Shown in pieces: positions 27,088 to 37,129 of a stretch of 64,000 nucleotides of DNA. The position numbers and the translations under genes are program-made. This stretch comes from an uncultured Draconibacterium sp. GTDB lineage: Bacteria; Bacteroidota; Bacteroidia; Bacteroidales; Prolixibacteraceae. The stretch is from positions 124,001-188,000 of the forward strand of contig CANLMQ010000009.1 in NCBI GenBank assembly GCA_947492175.1, in the 5' to 3' direction. Below the pieces are notes generated by a model. It saw only the letters and a program-made list of their open reading frames with translations, ran no database searches and was not told where the DNA came from. How positions within the stretch are numbered: position 1 is the stretch's first letter; every line of letters starts with the position of its first letter.

Positions 27088-28524
27088 ATGAAGAAACTAA
27101 CATTTATATTGATATTAACTGTCTTTGGGGCAGGCCTGATACAGGCCCAACAACTTCGTCCTCAAAAAGAAGAACGCCTGGAATGGTGGAATAACGCTAA
27201 GTTCGGTATGTTTATTCATTGGGGAGTCTACTCCATGTACGGAGGCGTTTATAAAGGTCACAAACAAGCTTATGGTGATGCTGCCTGGATTGAGAATCGC
27301 TGTAAAATACCCGTTGCGGAATATCGTGAGCATTCCCGTGATTTTAATCCGGTTAATTATAATCCAAAAGCCTGGGTGAAAATGGCAAAAGATGCCGGAA
27401 TGAAGTACCTGATAATTACGGCCAAGCACCACGATGGATTCGCTTTATTTGATAGCAAAGCCAGTGATTGGGATGTGGTAGATGCCACTGTTTATGGAAA
27501 AGACTTACTAAAGCCTCTGGCCGAAGAGTGTAAAAAACAAGGCATCAAATTAGGCTTTTATTATTCTCAGGCTAACGATTGGACCAATCCGGGGGGAACT
27601 GTTGCCCGGAGACCCATGTGGCAGGGGTGGCCTAATCCTGATTCTGCCCGGATAGATCAATATACAAAAGAGCATAACGGAAGCTGGGATCCGATACAGG
27701 AAACAGCAACCTTCGACGATTATATTGATCGGGTTGCGGTGCCACAGGTAAAAGAATTGCTAACAAATTATGGCGAGATTGCAGTTTTATGGTGGGATTA
27801 TGCTACCCAGATGAAAAGTTATGACGGAGCTTTAAAACTGCAAAATTTGCTTGATATTCAACCCCAAATTATAACCAACGACCGCTTGCATCCCGATTTC
27901 CCTGGCGATACCAAGACTCCTGAGCAGGCAATTCCCGATTGGGATGCAATAGACGGACAAAACTGGGAAACGTGTATGACCATGAATAATTCGTGGGGGT
28001 ACAAAAGCTTTGATAATAAATGGAAATCATCTGAAAAACTCATAAGAAACCTTGTCAGGATTGTAGCAAGAGGCGGAAATTATTTATTAAACGTGGGACC
28101 TAAGCCAGATGGTACCTTTCCCGAAGCAAGCATTGAACGCTTGCAGGCTATCGGTAAGTGGATGGATATAAACGGAGAATCCATCTACAATACACAGGAA
28201 AGCCCGATAAGAAACTTACCATGGGGAGAGTGTACCGTAAAACAATTAAAAAACAAAACAATTGTGTATTTGTGTGTTTTCGAATGGCCAGAAAACGGTA
28301 TTCTTTCAGTTCCCGGCCTAACAAACAAAATCATATCTGCCAAATTACTTGCTAATGGCGATAAACTTAAAACCAAAACAACCGGTAACGGGCACAATAT
28401 TGAAACTCCTGTAACAGCTCCCGATCCGTATGCCAGCGTCATCAAAATTGAAATAGAAGGGAAACTGGCCAATGCAGTAGATTCTTTACCTAAAAAGAAA
28501 ATGCAGAGTGGTGCGCTGGATTAA
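27088..28524 (+). CDS. Alpha-L-fucosidase, GH29 (second copy)
   Basis: This is a 478-residue exported fucosidase with a signal peptide ending at IQAQ. It shows WWNNAKFGMFIHWGVYSMYGG, TAKHHDGFALFDS and VLWWDYATQ, in which Asp237 matches the GH29 nucleophile. It is only distantly like the GH29 at 2877-4484 and has an inserted segment around residues 165-195 (ARRPMWQGWPNPD), so the two probably prefer different linkages. Here it is flanked by DUF4855 and a GH141-like protein. Confidence 0.93.
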   Translation: MKKLTFILILTVFGAGLIQAQQLRPQKEERLEWWNNAKFGMFIHWGVYSMYGGVYKGHKQAYGDAAWIENRCKIPVAEYREHSRDFNPVNYNPKAWVKMAKDAGMKYLIITAKHHDGFALFDSKASDWDVVDATVYGKDLLKPLAEECKKQGIKLGFYYSQANDWTNPGGTVARRPMWQGWPNPDSARIDQYTKEHNGSWDPIQETATFDDYIDRVAVPQVKELLTNYGEIAVLWWDYATQMKSYDGALKLQNLLDIQPQIITNDRLHPDFPGDTKTPEQAIPDWDAIDGQNWETCMTMNNSWGYKSFDNKWKSSEKLIRNLVRIVARGGNYLLNVGPKPDGTFPEASIERLQAIGKWMDINGESIYNTQESPIRNLPWGECTVKQLKNKTIVYLCVFEWPENGILSVPGLTNKIISAKLLANGDKLKTKTTGNGHNIETPVTAPDPYASVIKIEIEGKLANAVDSLPKKKMQSGALD

Positions 28525-28558
28525 GTGAATAATCAGTAATTGAATTAAACTGAATGAA

Positions 28559-30640
28559 ATGAAAAAAATTGCAATTCTTCTTTTATTACTTACTTCGGTC
28601 ATATTACTATCATGTTCAAATAAAAAATGTGTTTTTGTCTCGGTTCAAGGCAGCGATCAGGGAGATGGAACCAGGGAAAAACCATTTTTAACTTTAGAAA
28701 AAGCCATAGATTTTATTCGTGAAAAAAGAGTAAAAGAAGGCAGTGTGCCTTATTCGATTCTGATACGCGAAGGCGAATATTTTTTTACACAAACACTAAA
28801 GCTAACTGAAAAAGATAATGATGTAACCATTGCTCCGTATAACAACGAAAAAGTACGTTTTACGGGAGGTTTATCAATTGACCCGAAAGAGGCATTGCCC
28901 GTTGCAGGTACTGAAAAAGAAAATATATTCCAGGAAAAGAACCGTGCCAATATTTTAATGATAGGGCTTAAAGATCTTGGAATATCTGAATACGGAAATC
29001 TCCACCCGGTTGGATTTAAACGTCAGGAACAACCAGCATGGATGGAACTTTTTATAAATGGAGAGCCCTGTCATTTATCGCGTTGGCCCAACGACTCGTC
29101 TGTATTAATCGGACAAGTTCTTAACGGGGGTTCCGTAGCAGCTGAAGGTGATAATGGAAATATTGGAGGTGCATTCAGATATTCTGTAGACCGGCCAAAG
29201 CGCTGGAAAAATCACGATGATGTTTGGATTGCCGGATATTTTAAACACGGCTGGGCCGACGATGCCATTAAACTGGCTTCGATTGACACTATTAATAAAA
29301 TATTTACAACCGCTCTCCCTCACCGATATGGATTCGGTACCGGAAAACCTTATAGTCGTTGGTATGCTTATAATATCCCCGAAGAAATTGATGCCCCGGG
29401 CGAGTATTACATCGATCGCAAAGAAGGGATTGTTTATTTCTACAATCCGGGGGAGATTGAATCGATTGAGGTTTCTGTTTTTGAAGATTTATTTCTGTCA
29501 ATAGCAGGTGCATCAAAAATCTCAGTGAAAGGAATCGCATTTGAATGTACCCGGGGAATTGTCGTCGAAATGATGGCAACAAAAGAGTGTTTGTTAACCG
29601 ATTGTACCTTCAAAAATATTGGACGATATGCAGTTAATATTGATTACAAAGACATTCCACTTTCAGAAATAAAAGGTCCGGTTTTAAGCAAAAACAATGG
29701 TATTGTTAATTGTATTGTTAGTCAGACCGGAGCAGGAGGAATAAAGTTAAACGGCGGAAACAGGAATACTCTTGAAAGTGCAGGGAATTATGTCGAAAAT
29801 TGTGTTATTCATGATTTTAACCGGATTGTCAAAACCTATTGTGCCGGGATAAGAATCTCTGGTGTTGGCAACCGGATTTCGAACAATGAGATTTTTAACT
29901 CTCCTCACAGTGCTATTTTGCTGCATGGTAACGATCACCTGATTGAATACAACGAAATTCATGATGTATGTCTTGTAACCGATGATGTGGGAGCCGTTTA
30001 TTACGGGCGTAATCCTTCATTCCGGGGGAATGTGGTTCGTTTCAATTATTTCCATCATTTGGGAGATATGTATCGTACAACAGCTGTTTATCACGACGAC
30101 GGTGCCTGTGCAATGGAAGTACATGGAAACATTTTTTACAAGGCAGGAACCATTCCTTCACTTATTGGAGGTGGCAGCGACAATGTATATACCAACAATA
30201 TTTTTATCGATAACCCGATTGGAATAAAAGTGGACAACCGCATGCAGGCATTCGCGTGGGCAAAACCTATGATAGCAGCCGGTGGTGTAATTGAACAACG
30301 ATTGACGGCAGTGAAATATAACCAACCGCCTTACAGCGAGCGATATCCTGAACTTGCGAAATATTGGGATGAAGATCCGTCCTTGCCAAAACGAAACCTG
30401 ATTGATAGAAATGTATTTGTAAAGGTAGACCAGATAATTAAACGGGTTGACGAAGGAGTAAATACAGATAAAAAACTTCTTGAGTTTACTGAAAATAACT
30501 ATGTTACAAATAAAGATCCCGGTTTCGTTGACAAAGAGAATCATAACTTTAAGCTAAAACTTACTTCTGAAATATTTGAAAAAGTAACCGGTTTCGAACA
30601 AATACCATTCGAAAAAATAGGTCCCCATAAAAACAAGTAA
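28559..30640 (+). CDS. Right-handed beta-helix protein, GH141-like
   Basis: This is a 693-residue lipoprotein (lipobox LLSCS). The N-terminal part (SVQGSDQGDGTREKPFLTLEKAIDF) is the usual opening of beta-helix carbohydrate-active proteins. Later blocks include LFINGEPCHLSRWPND, a helix with NCVIHDFNRI and ISNNEIFNSPHSAILLHGNDHLIEYNEIHDVCLVTDDVGAVYYGRN. This layout resembles GH141, whose described members include an alpha-L-fucosidase acting on rhamnogalacturonan II. The position next to GH29 supports a fucose-related role. Assignment to GH141 is by overall pattern and is not certain; a polysaccharide lyase-like role is the alternative. Confidence 0.65.
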   Translation: MKKIAILLLLLTSVILLSCSNKKCVFVSVQGSDQGDGTREKPFLTLEKAIDFIREKRVKEGSVPYSILIREGEYFFTQTLKLTEKDNDVTIAPYNNEKVRFTGGLSIDPKEALPVAGTEKENIFQEKNRANILMIGLKDLGISEYGNLHPVGFKRQEQPAWMELFINGEPCHLSRWPNDSSVLIGQVLNGGSVAAEGDNGNIGGAFRYSVDRPKRWKNHDDVWIAGYFKHGWADDAIKLASIDTINKIFTTALPHRYGFGTGKPYSRWYAYNIPEEIDAPGEYYIDRKEGIVYFYNPGEIESIEVSVFEDLFLSIAGASKISVKGIAFECTRGIVVEMMATKECLLTDCTFKNIGRYAVNIDYKDIPLSEIKGPVLSKNNGIVNCIVSQTGAGGIKLNGGNRNTLESAGNYVENCVIHDFNRIVKTYCAGIRISGVGNRISNNEIFNSPHSAILLHGNDHLIEYNEIHDVCLVTDDVGAVYYGRNPSFRGNVVRFNYFHHLGDMYRTTAVYHDDGACAMEVHGNIFYKAGTIPSLIGGGSDNVYTNNIFIDNPIGIKVDNRMQAFAWAKPMIAAGGVIEQRLTAVKYNQPPYSERYPELAKYWDEDPSLPKRNLIDRNVFVKVDQIIKRVDEGVNTDKKLLEFTENNYVTNKDPGFVDKENHNFKLKLTSEIFEKVTGFEQIPFEKIGPHKNK

Positions 30641-30675
30641 ATACAACTGTATAGTTATAAAGAAATTATTATCTC

Positions 30676-31953
30676 ATGAAAAAATCTTTTTTACTCTTAT
30701 TCATTATTGTCTCCGGGTTATTGGTAACAGCGCAAGATATAAATTATGCAAAGGATGTTGTTAAAACACTTTCTTCTCCGGAATTTAAAGGAAGAGGATA
30801 TGTTGGAAACGGCGATAAAATTGCAGCTAAATATATTCGGGAGCAGTTTCTTAAATTAGGATTACAACCATTTAATAACGACTATTTTCAGCCATTTGAG
30901 GTTGATGTAAATACCTTCCCTTCAAAAATGGAACTTCGGATTGACGGAGAAGAACTGATACCCGGAGTAGATTACATGGTTGACAGAAATTCAGCTTCAT
31001 TAAAAGGGAAATTCCCTGTTTTGGTGGTTGAGGAAGAAGATTTGTTTGACGAGAAGAAGTTAAAAAGCATTATTTCTTCCAGTGCAGGAAAAGTATTGAT
31101 TATAAAGGAAACTGAGTCTGAAAATAGTAGTGGCGAAAATAAAAATAAACGAAATGAACTTTTAAAATATATCAAGTTTGATCCGGAAGTTCCTTCGGTA
31201 GCAACTATAATTCTTACAACAAAAAAATTATTGTGGAGAGGTTTAACTTATCAGGATAAAAAGCTGGCATTTACTGTAAAAAAGGATTTGGATTTGGAAA
31301 ACATTAAGGAAGTGTCCATTAATGTGAAAGCTAAGTTTATTAAATATGAAACACGTAATGTAGTTGGTTATTTTGAAGGAACAGAAAAACCTGATTCATT
31401 TTTAGTGATGACCGGGCATTACGATCATTTGGGCAAGATGGGAGCAAAAACCTATTTCCCCGGAGCAAATGATAATGCAAGTGGAATTGCCATGATGCTA
31501 AATTTGGCCCAATATTATAAGGAAAACCCGCCTAAATATTCTATCGCTTTTATGGCTCTTGCGGCCGAAGAAATCGGAATTTTAGGAGCTGCGCATTATG
31601 CCGAAAATCCATTGTTTGATTTAGGTAAGATCCGTTTTCTGGTAAACTTTGATATGGCCGGAACAGGTGACGACGGAATAAAAGTGGTAAACGGAAGTGT
31701 GTTTCAAAATGAATTCGATTTGTTAAGCAGAATCAATACCGAAAATGATTATTTGCCTTCGGTAAATATTAGGGGAGCAGCATGTAATAGTGATCATTGT
31801 AAGTTTTACGAAAAAGGAGTACCGTCCTTTTTTATCTATACTTTGGGTGGCACGCAGGCATATCACGATCTTAACGACAGATTCGAATATTTACCTTTTA
31901 CAGAATTTGTTGATTATACCAACCTAATGATTAACTTTTTTGATTCCTTTTAG
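30676..31953 (+). CDS. M28-family zinc aminopeptidase
   Basis: This is a 425-residue exported metallopeptidase with a signal peptide ending at VTAQ. All M28 zinc-site residues are visible: His248 (TGHYDHLG), Asp266 (GANDNASG), Glu298/Glu299 (AAEEIG), Asp326 (NFDMAG) and His397 (QAYHDLND). A PA-type inserted domain lies in the first half. M28 enzymes release N-terminal amino acids from peptides. A peptidase inside a glycosidase cluster suggests that the substrate carries peptide, for example a glycoprotein. Confidence 0.9.
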   Translation: MKKSFLLLFIIVSGLLVTAQDINYAKDVVKTLSSPEFKGRGYVGNGDKIAAKYIREQFLKLGLQPFNNDYFQPFEVDVNTFPSKMELRIDGEELIPGVDYMVDRNSASLKGKFPVLVVEEEDLFDEKKLKSIISSSAGKVLIIKETESENSSGENKNKRNELLKYIKFDPEVPSVATIILTTKKLLWRGLTYQDKKLAFTVKKDLDLENIKEVSINVKAKFIKYETRNVVGYFEGTEKPDSFLVMTGHYDHLGKMGAKTYFPGANDNASGIAMMLNLAQYYKENPPKYSIAFMALAAEEIGILGAAHYAENPLFDLGKIRFLVNFDMAGTGDDGIKVVNGSVFQNEFDLLSRINTENDYLPSVNIRGAACNSDHCKFYEKGVPSFFIYTLGGTQAYHDLNDRFEYLPFTEFVDYTNLMINFFDSF

Positions 31954-32050
31954 ATTTGGCAAGTGAAGTGTTGAGTTTTCGTAAAATGAAGTAGTTAGTA
32001 AAATGTATTTTCTTATTATATCAGGTGTACTTAATAAAACAGGTTTTAAA

Positions 32051-33793
32051 ATGAAATATTTGCTTATTGGTTTCTATGTGGTTCTAGGAGTTTTTGCAAG
32101 TATTGTTGATGTAGGTGCTTGTACCAATCTTATTGTAACAAAAGGTGCGAGTGTGGATGGTTCGGTAATGATTACCTATGCGGCGGATTCGCATATCCGC
32201 TATGGCGCAATCGACTTTTATCCGGCAGCCGACCACCAGCCTGGCGATGTTTGTGAAGTGTATCATTACGAAAATGGCCGTTTTATGGGAGCTATACCCG
32301 AAGTTTCTCATACCTATTCAGTAGTTCAGTTTATGAACGAGCACCAGGTTGCAGTGGGCGAAACCACCTTTGGCGGGCTGGGTATCTTGTATGGCCCTTC
32401 TGATGCAATCCTTGACTATGGTTCCTTAATGCGAATTGGTTTGCAACGGTCGAAGACTGCCCGTGAAATGATAAAAGTGATGACCGAATTGGTTGCTCAA
32501 TATGGCTACGCTTCAGGAGGCGAATCGTTCTCAATTTCCGATGCCAGCGAGGTATGGATTATGGAGATGATTGGAAAAGGCAAATTTGAAAAAGGAGCCG
32601 TTTGGGTGGCTCGTTTGGTTCCTGACGGTTACGTATCGGGGCATGCTAATCAGGCGCGTATTACCACCTTCCCATTCCAGAAAACAAATGACTGGGACAA
32701 TTCAGACCAAACCGTTTTTAACTCGCCTGATGTTATTGATTTTGCCAAAAAACACAACTTGTATCTTGGTTCTGATAAGGCATTCAGTTTTGCCGATGTA
32801 TATAATCCATTAACCTTTGGCGGGGCACGATATTGCGACGCCCGCGTTTGGTCGTTTTTCCGAAAAATAAATGCAGAAATAAAAGATAACCAGGAATTTG
32901 TCGATTATGCTTTGGGTAAGCTGAAACGAGAAAAAAGATTTCCTGACAATAATGCGAATCCCAACGAGTATGTAACCAACCGTCTGCCATTATGGGTAAA
33001 ACCCGATTCAAAGGTTTCTTTACAACAAGTAATGGCTGCAATGCGCGACCACTACGAAGATACCCCGCTCGATATGAATAAAGGTATTGGTGCGGGACCG
33101 TTCGGATTGCCTTATCGTTGGCGACCGATGGAGTTCGAAGTCGACAGCGTAAAATACCTTAGCGAACGTGCCATTGCAACTCAGCAAACCGGATATAGTT
33201 TTATTGCCCAGTCGCGTAGTTGGTTACCGGCTCCAATTGGTGGTGTTTTTTGGTTTGGAGTTGACGATGCCGATGGTTGTGTGTACGCCCCCATGTATTG
33301 TGGAATAAAAGAAGTTCCAGAGAGTTACCGGTTGGGTAATGGATCAATGATTAGCTGGTCGGAAACATCTGCATTCTGGACGTTTAACCAATTAACCAAC
33401 TGGTGTTATACACGATATAACCTGATACATCCTGAACTGGAAGAATACCAGACCAAGCTTGAGAAACAGTTTGAGACAGAAGTAAGGCTTGTAGATAATG
33501 CAGCTTCAGAACTGTATAAAGCAGATGTAAAATCTGCCCGTACTTATATAACTGCTTATTCGGTATTTACCGGAAACAAGCTGGTAAGCAACTGGAAAAG
33601 TTTTTATCAATATCTGTTTATGAAATACATGGATGGAAACAAGAAAGTTACGGCAGATGGTAAATTGCTGGATAACGGGAATGGAAAAGGTATTCCGCAG
33701 CGCCCCAAACATCCGGGTTATGGAAAAGGATGGGAAAAGCTGATGATTCAGGGAACCGGAGATTTATTAAAAGTTCCGCAAGAGAAAAAGTAA
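32051..33793 (+). CDS. C69-family dipeptidase (N-terminal nucleophile hydrolase)
   Basis: The ATG at 32051 gives a signal peptide whose end, VGA, leads straight into Cys24 of CTNLIVTKGASVDGS. In C69 peptidases this Cys becomes the N-terminal nucleophile, so signal cleavage would activate the enzyme. Other family blocks are GETTFGG, GYASGGESFSISD and EVWIMEMIGKGK. The upstream frame from 32003 would put an extra 16 residues before the signal peptide and is unlikely. Mature length is about 560 residues. It follows the M28 peptidase by about 100 bp and precedes GH92. Confidence 0.9.
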   Translation: MKYLLIGFYVVLGVFASIVDVGACTNLIVTKGASVDGSVMITYAADSHIRYGAIDFYPAADHQPGDVCEVYHYENGRFMGAIPEVSHTYSVVQFMNEHQVAVGETTFGGLGILYGPSDAILDYGSLMRIGLQRSKTAREMIKVMTELVAQYGYASGGESFSISDASEVWIMEMIGKGKFEKGAVWVARLVPDGYVSGHANQARITTFPFQKTNDWDNSDQTVFNSPDVIDFAKKHNLYLGSDKAFSFADVYNPLTFGGARYCDARVWSFFRKINAEIKDNQEFVDYALGKLKREKRFPDNNANPNEYVTNRLPLWVKPDSKVSLQQVMAAMRDHYEDTPLDMNKGIGAGPFGLPYRWRPMEFEVDSVKYLSERAIATQQTGYSFIAQSRSWLPAPIGGVFWFGVDDADGCVYAPMYCGIKEVPESYRLGNGSMISWSETSAFWTFNQLTNWCYTRYNLIHPELEEYQTKLEKQFETEVRLVDNAASELYKADVKSARTYITAYSVFTGNKLVSNWKSFYQYLFMKYMDGNKKVTADGKLLDNGNGKGIPQRPKHPGYGKGWEKLMIQGTGDLLKVPQEKK

Positions 33794-33825
33794 ACAAATC
33801 AATCTGAAAAATTAAACATACGAGT

Positions 33826-36162
33826 ATGAAATCGCTGACAGCATTAATCGCTTTGATATTCTTTGTCGCACAAATATATGCGCAAATTCCCGACGAAGAT
33901 TTAACCCAATATGTAAATCCCTTTATCGGGACACAGAAAATGGGACACGTATTCCCCGGCGCTTGTGTACCGTTCGGAATGGTCCAGTTGAGTCCCGATA
34001 CGGATACGGTGCCATATGCCGTTGATGGGAAATACACGGGAACAGTGTACCGTTATTGTGCCGGATATCAGTATAACGATCCAACCATTGTTGGATTTAG
34101 CCATACACATTTTAGCGGGACGGGTCATTCCGATTTGGGCGATTTTCTGATTATGCCTACTGTTGGCGATTTAAAATTAAATCCCGGAACGGTTGATAAT
34201 CCGGAGTCGGGCTATCGTTCGCGTTACAGCCATGAGCGGGAAAAAGCCGAACCTGGTTACTATTGCGTACAACTCGATGATTATGACATAAAGGCTGAGA
34301 TGACTGCTAGTTCGCATGTTGGATTTCATCAATATACGTTTCCTGAGAGCAAGGATGCCCATATAATTCTTGATATGAATCATGGAATTTATAATTACGA
34401 TGGGAAAGTGTTGTGGTCGTACATCAGGGTTGAAAACGATACTTTGGTAACAGGTTATCGTATTACAAGCGGTTGGGCCCGTACAAACTATCTGTATTTT
34501 GCGATGGTGTTTTCCAAACCCATTAAAAATTACGGTGGAAAGAATCTTGAAGACCTCGTTTATAAAGGCTTTTGGCGGAAGTTTGACCAGGAAAATAATT
34601 TCCCTGAATTGGCGGGTAAAAATCTAAAAGCTCATTTCGATTTTGAAACGCAACCAGGCGAGCAAATAAAAATAAAGTTTGCTCTTTCGGCTGTCAGCAC
34701 AGAGGGGGCATTAAAAAATCTTCAAGCTGAAGTCCCTCATTTCAATTTCGGGCAAGTAAAATCAGAAGCTAAAAACCGTTGGCAGCAGGAACTTTCTAAA
34801 ATAAAGATCGCAGCTTCTCCTGAAAAGAAAGTAACATTTTATACATCAATGTATCATACGTTCATTAATCCCATAGAATATATGGACGTTGACGGGCAGT
34901 ACCGCGGTCTCGACCATGCTATTCATAAAGCCGATGGTTTTACAAACTATTCAATTTTTTCACTTTGGGATACTTACCGGGCACTGCATCCATTGCTAAT
35001 TTTAATTCAGCCTGAGCGTACATCAGATATGATTAATTCAATGCTGGCACATTACGACCAGAGTGTCCATCGTGTTTTGCCGGTATGGAGCCATTTTGCT
35101 AATGAAAACTGGTGTATGATTGGATATCATGCAGTTCCGGTTATTGCGGATGCCTGGATGAATGGAATTCGCGGTTTCGATGTGAACCATGCACTTGATG
35201 CCTGTATTTCATCGGCAACCTATAAAAAATACGGCAATCTCGGCGAGTATATGAAGCTTGGTTACGTGCCTTTCGATAAGAATGTAAACGGATCGTCGAT
35301 GACTTTGGAATATGCTTACGATGACTGGACCATTGCACAAATTGCCAAATCGATTGGGGAAAAAGATGTTGCAAGTGAATTTGAAAACCGTTCAAAAAAC
35401 TGGAAGAACTTGTTTAACGAGAAAACCGGTTTCGTCGGAGCTAAAAATAGCCAGGGATACTGGAAAACACCTTTTGATGCCTTGCACACAGCAAACGAAG
35501 GTTTTATAGAAGGAAATTCGTGGAATTATTCGCTGTATGTACCGCACGATGTGTCTGGTCTGATCGAAAAGATGGGAGGGAATAACCGTTTTTGTAAGCA
35601 CCTTGATTCGTTGTTTACAATGTACCTGCCCGATAAATATTTTGCAGAAACGGAAGATGTTACCCGTGAAGGTTTGATTGGGTGTTATGTCCACGGAAAT
35701 GAACCCAGTCATCATGTGGCTTATATGTACAATTGGGCTGGCAAACCCTGGCAAACCCAGGAAAGGGTGCATCAGATTGTTAATACAATGTATTTGAATA
35801 AACCCGATGGACTGTGTGGAAACGACGATTGCGGACAAATGAGCGCCTGGTATATATTTTCTTCTCTTGGTTTTTACCCTGTTTGTCCGGGATCGGGAGA
35901 GTATGTTGTAGGGTCGCCTTCAGTTAATAAAGCTGAAATCCAGCTTGCCGATGGGAAAAAGATAGTAGTTACTACCGAAAAGCTTTCAGAGAAAAATATC
36001 TACATACAATCAGTAACTCTAAACGGGAAAGATTGGGATAAAACTTTTATCCCGATAGATGAAATAATTAATGGAGGTAGCATTCGGATTAAAATGGGAG
36101 CTAAACCCAATAAGAAATGGGGAGTTACTGATGGATCAAAGCCATTTTCAATGAAGCGTTAA
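33826..36162 (+). CDS. GH92 family alpha-mannosidase
   Basis: This is a 778-residue exported enzyme with a signal peptide ending at IYAQ. GH92 marks are VNPFIGTQKMGHVFPGACVPFGMVQLSPDT, FSHTHFSGTGHSDLGD, SIFSLWDTYRALHP, and the late GNDDCGQMSAWYIFSSLGFYPVCPGS. GH92 enzymes are calcium-dependent, inverting exo-alpha-mannosidases that act mainly on N-glycans and mannan side chains. Next to two peptidases it points to a mannosylated glycoprotein or glycopeptide as part of the diet. Confidence 0.95.
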   Translation: MKSLTALIALIFFVAQIYAQIPDEDLTQYVNPFIGTQKMGHVFPGACVPFGMVQLSPDTDTVPYAVDGKYTGTVYRYCAGYQYNDPTIVGFSHTHFSGTGHSDLGDFLIMPTVGDLKLNPGTVDNPESGYRSRYSHEREKAEPGYYCVQLDDYDIKAEMTASSHVGFHQYTFPESKDAHIILDMNHGIYNYDGKVLWSYIRVENDTLVTGYRITSGWARTNYLYFAMVFSKPIKNYGGKNLEDLVYKGFWRKFDQENNFPELAGKNLKAHFDFETQPGEQIKIKFALSAVSTEGALKNLQAEVPHFNFGQVKSEAKNRWQQELSKIKIAASPEKKVTFYTSMYHTFINPIEYMDVDGQYRGLDHAIHKADGFTNYSIFSLWDTYRALHPLLILIQPERTSDMINSMLAHYDQSVHRVLPVWSHFANENWCMIGYHAVPVIADAWMNGIRGFDVNHALDACISSATYKKYGNLGEYMKLGYVPFDKNVNGSSMTLEYAYDDWTIAQIAKSIGEKDVASEFENRSKNWKNLFNEKTGFVGAKNSQGYWKTPFDALHTANEGFIEGNSWNYSLYVPHDVSGLIEKMGGNNRFCKHLDSLFTMYLPDKYFAETEDVTREGLIGCYVHGNEPSHHVAYMYNWAGKPWQTQERVHQIVNTMYLNKPDGLCGNDDCGQMSAWYIFSSLGFYPVCPGSGEYVVGSPSVNKAEIQLADGKKIVVTTEKLSEKNIYIQSVTLNGKDWDKTFIPIDEIINGGSIRIKMGAKPNKKWGVTDGSKPFSMKR

Positions 36163-36216
36163 AGCAAATCAGAGTTTCCTGTAGCGAAAATTATTTAAAA
36201 CTAATTGCTATCTAAC

Positions 36217-37098
36217 ATGAAAAAAGAACTAAACAGAAAAAGCAAAGTCAGGTCCTTGAAATATGTTTTATTACTGTTAATCAGCGCGGTATTATTATCA
36301 TTCAAGAGTAGTGCCCAAAAGAAGATATATATTGTAACCGACCTGGAGGGAATAAGCGGGATTTACCGATGGAAACAAGTTAAACCCAAAGATACTCCAA
36401 TATACAAGCAAGCATGTGAATTTTTTATGGCCGATCTTTCAGCGGTAATAAGAGGTCTAAAAGATGGTGGTGCAACCGAAATTGTTGTACTTGATGGACA
36501 TGGGCCGCAGGCTGTTCTCCCTGAGTTAATGGAGCCTGGAGTCAGATACATAACAGGTACTCCCAGGCCAAAACCCCTTTATGGACTGGATGAATCATTT
36601 GAAGGAATAGTACAAGTTGGAGCCCATGCAATGAGAGGGACCCCTGACGGAGTGTTGCACCATACTCAATCAAGTTCAGGACGGTTTCGCTTGTGGTACA
36701 ACGGGGTTGAAACCGGAGAAATAGGAATGGTTGCGTTAATGGGAGGTTATTTTAAGGTTCCTGTAATAATGGTTTCCGGAGATGTAGCAGCTTGTCGTGA
36801 GGCAAACAAATTTTTAGGCAATAATGTAACAACGGTAGTTGTTAAGGAAGGTATTGCTGAAGAAAGTGCTGTTTTATATCCCTTCGACGAAACACGACAA
36901 GCGCTTTACGAAGGGGCAAAAAAAGCAATGACTAATATTGGCAACTGCGAAATATACAGTATTGACATGCCATTTGATGCCAGGATTGAATTAACTAAAC
37001 CAGATGAAAAGCATAAGAAAGTGTGGATAAAAACAGGGACTTACCCCAGTGCTCTTCATACTTATGATATAGTTTCAGAAAAATCAGAAAAAAGATAA
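36217..37098 (+). CDS. M55-family D-aminopeptidase (DppA-like), exported
   Basis: This is a 293-residue protein starting at ATG 36217 (a TTG at 36205 is in frame). A signal peptide ends near KSSAQ. M55/DppA motifs are IVTDLEGISGI near the mature start, VVLDGHGPQAVL, and VGAHAMRGTPDGVLHHTQSS, which supply the zinc ligands. DppA is known to release D-amino acids such as D-Ala from short peptides. The cytosolic type lacks a signal peptide, so this one appears to act in the periplasm. It is followed after about 30 bp by a D-cysteine desulfhydrase-like gene. Confidence 0.88.
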   Translation: MKKELNRKSKVRSLKYVLLLLISAVLLSFKSSAQKKIYIVTDLEGISGIYRWKQVKPKDTPIYKQACEFFMADLSAVIRGLKDGGATEIVVLDGHGPQAVLPELMEPGVRYITGTPRPKPLYGLDESFEGIVQVGAHAMRGTPDGVLHHTQSSSGRFRLWYNGVETGEIGMVALMGGYFKVPVIMVSGDVAACREANKFLGNNVTTVVVKEGIAEESAVLYPFDETRQALYEGAKKAMTNIGNCEIYSIDMPFDARIELTKPDEKHKKVWIKTGTYPSALHTYDIVSEKSEKR

Positions 37099-37129
37099 AT
37101 ATCGAAAGTTGTTAAAAACCGGAATTAAG

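Noticed and set aside
35392..35838. 148-codon open frame on the minus strand within GH92
   Set aside because: It is fully inside a well-conserved glycosidase and shows no protein features of its own.
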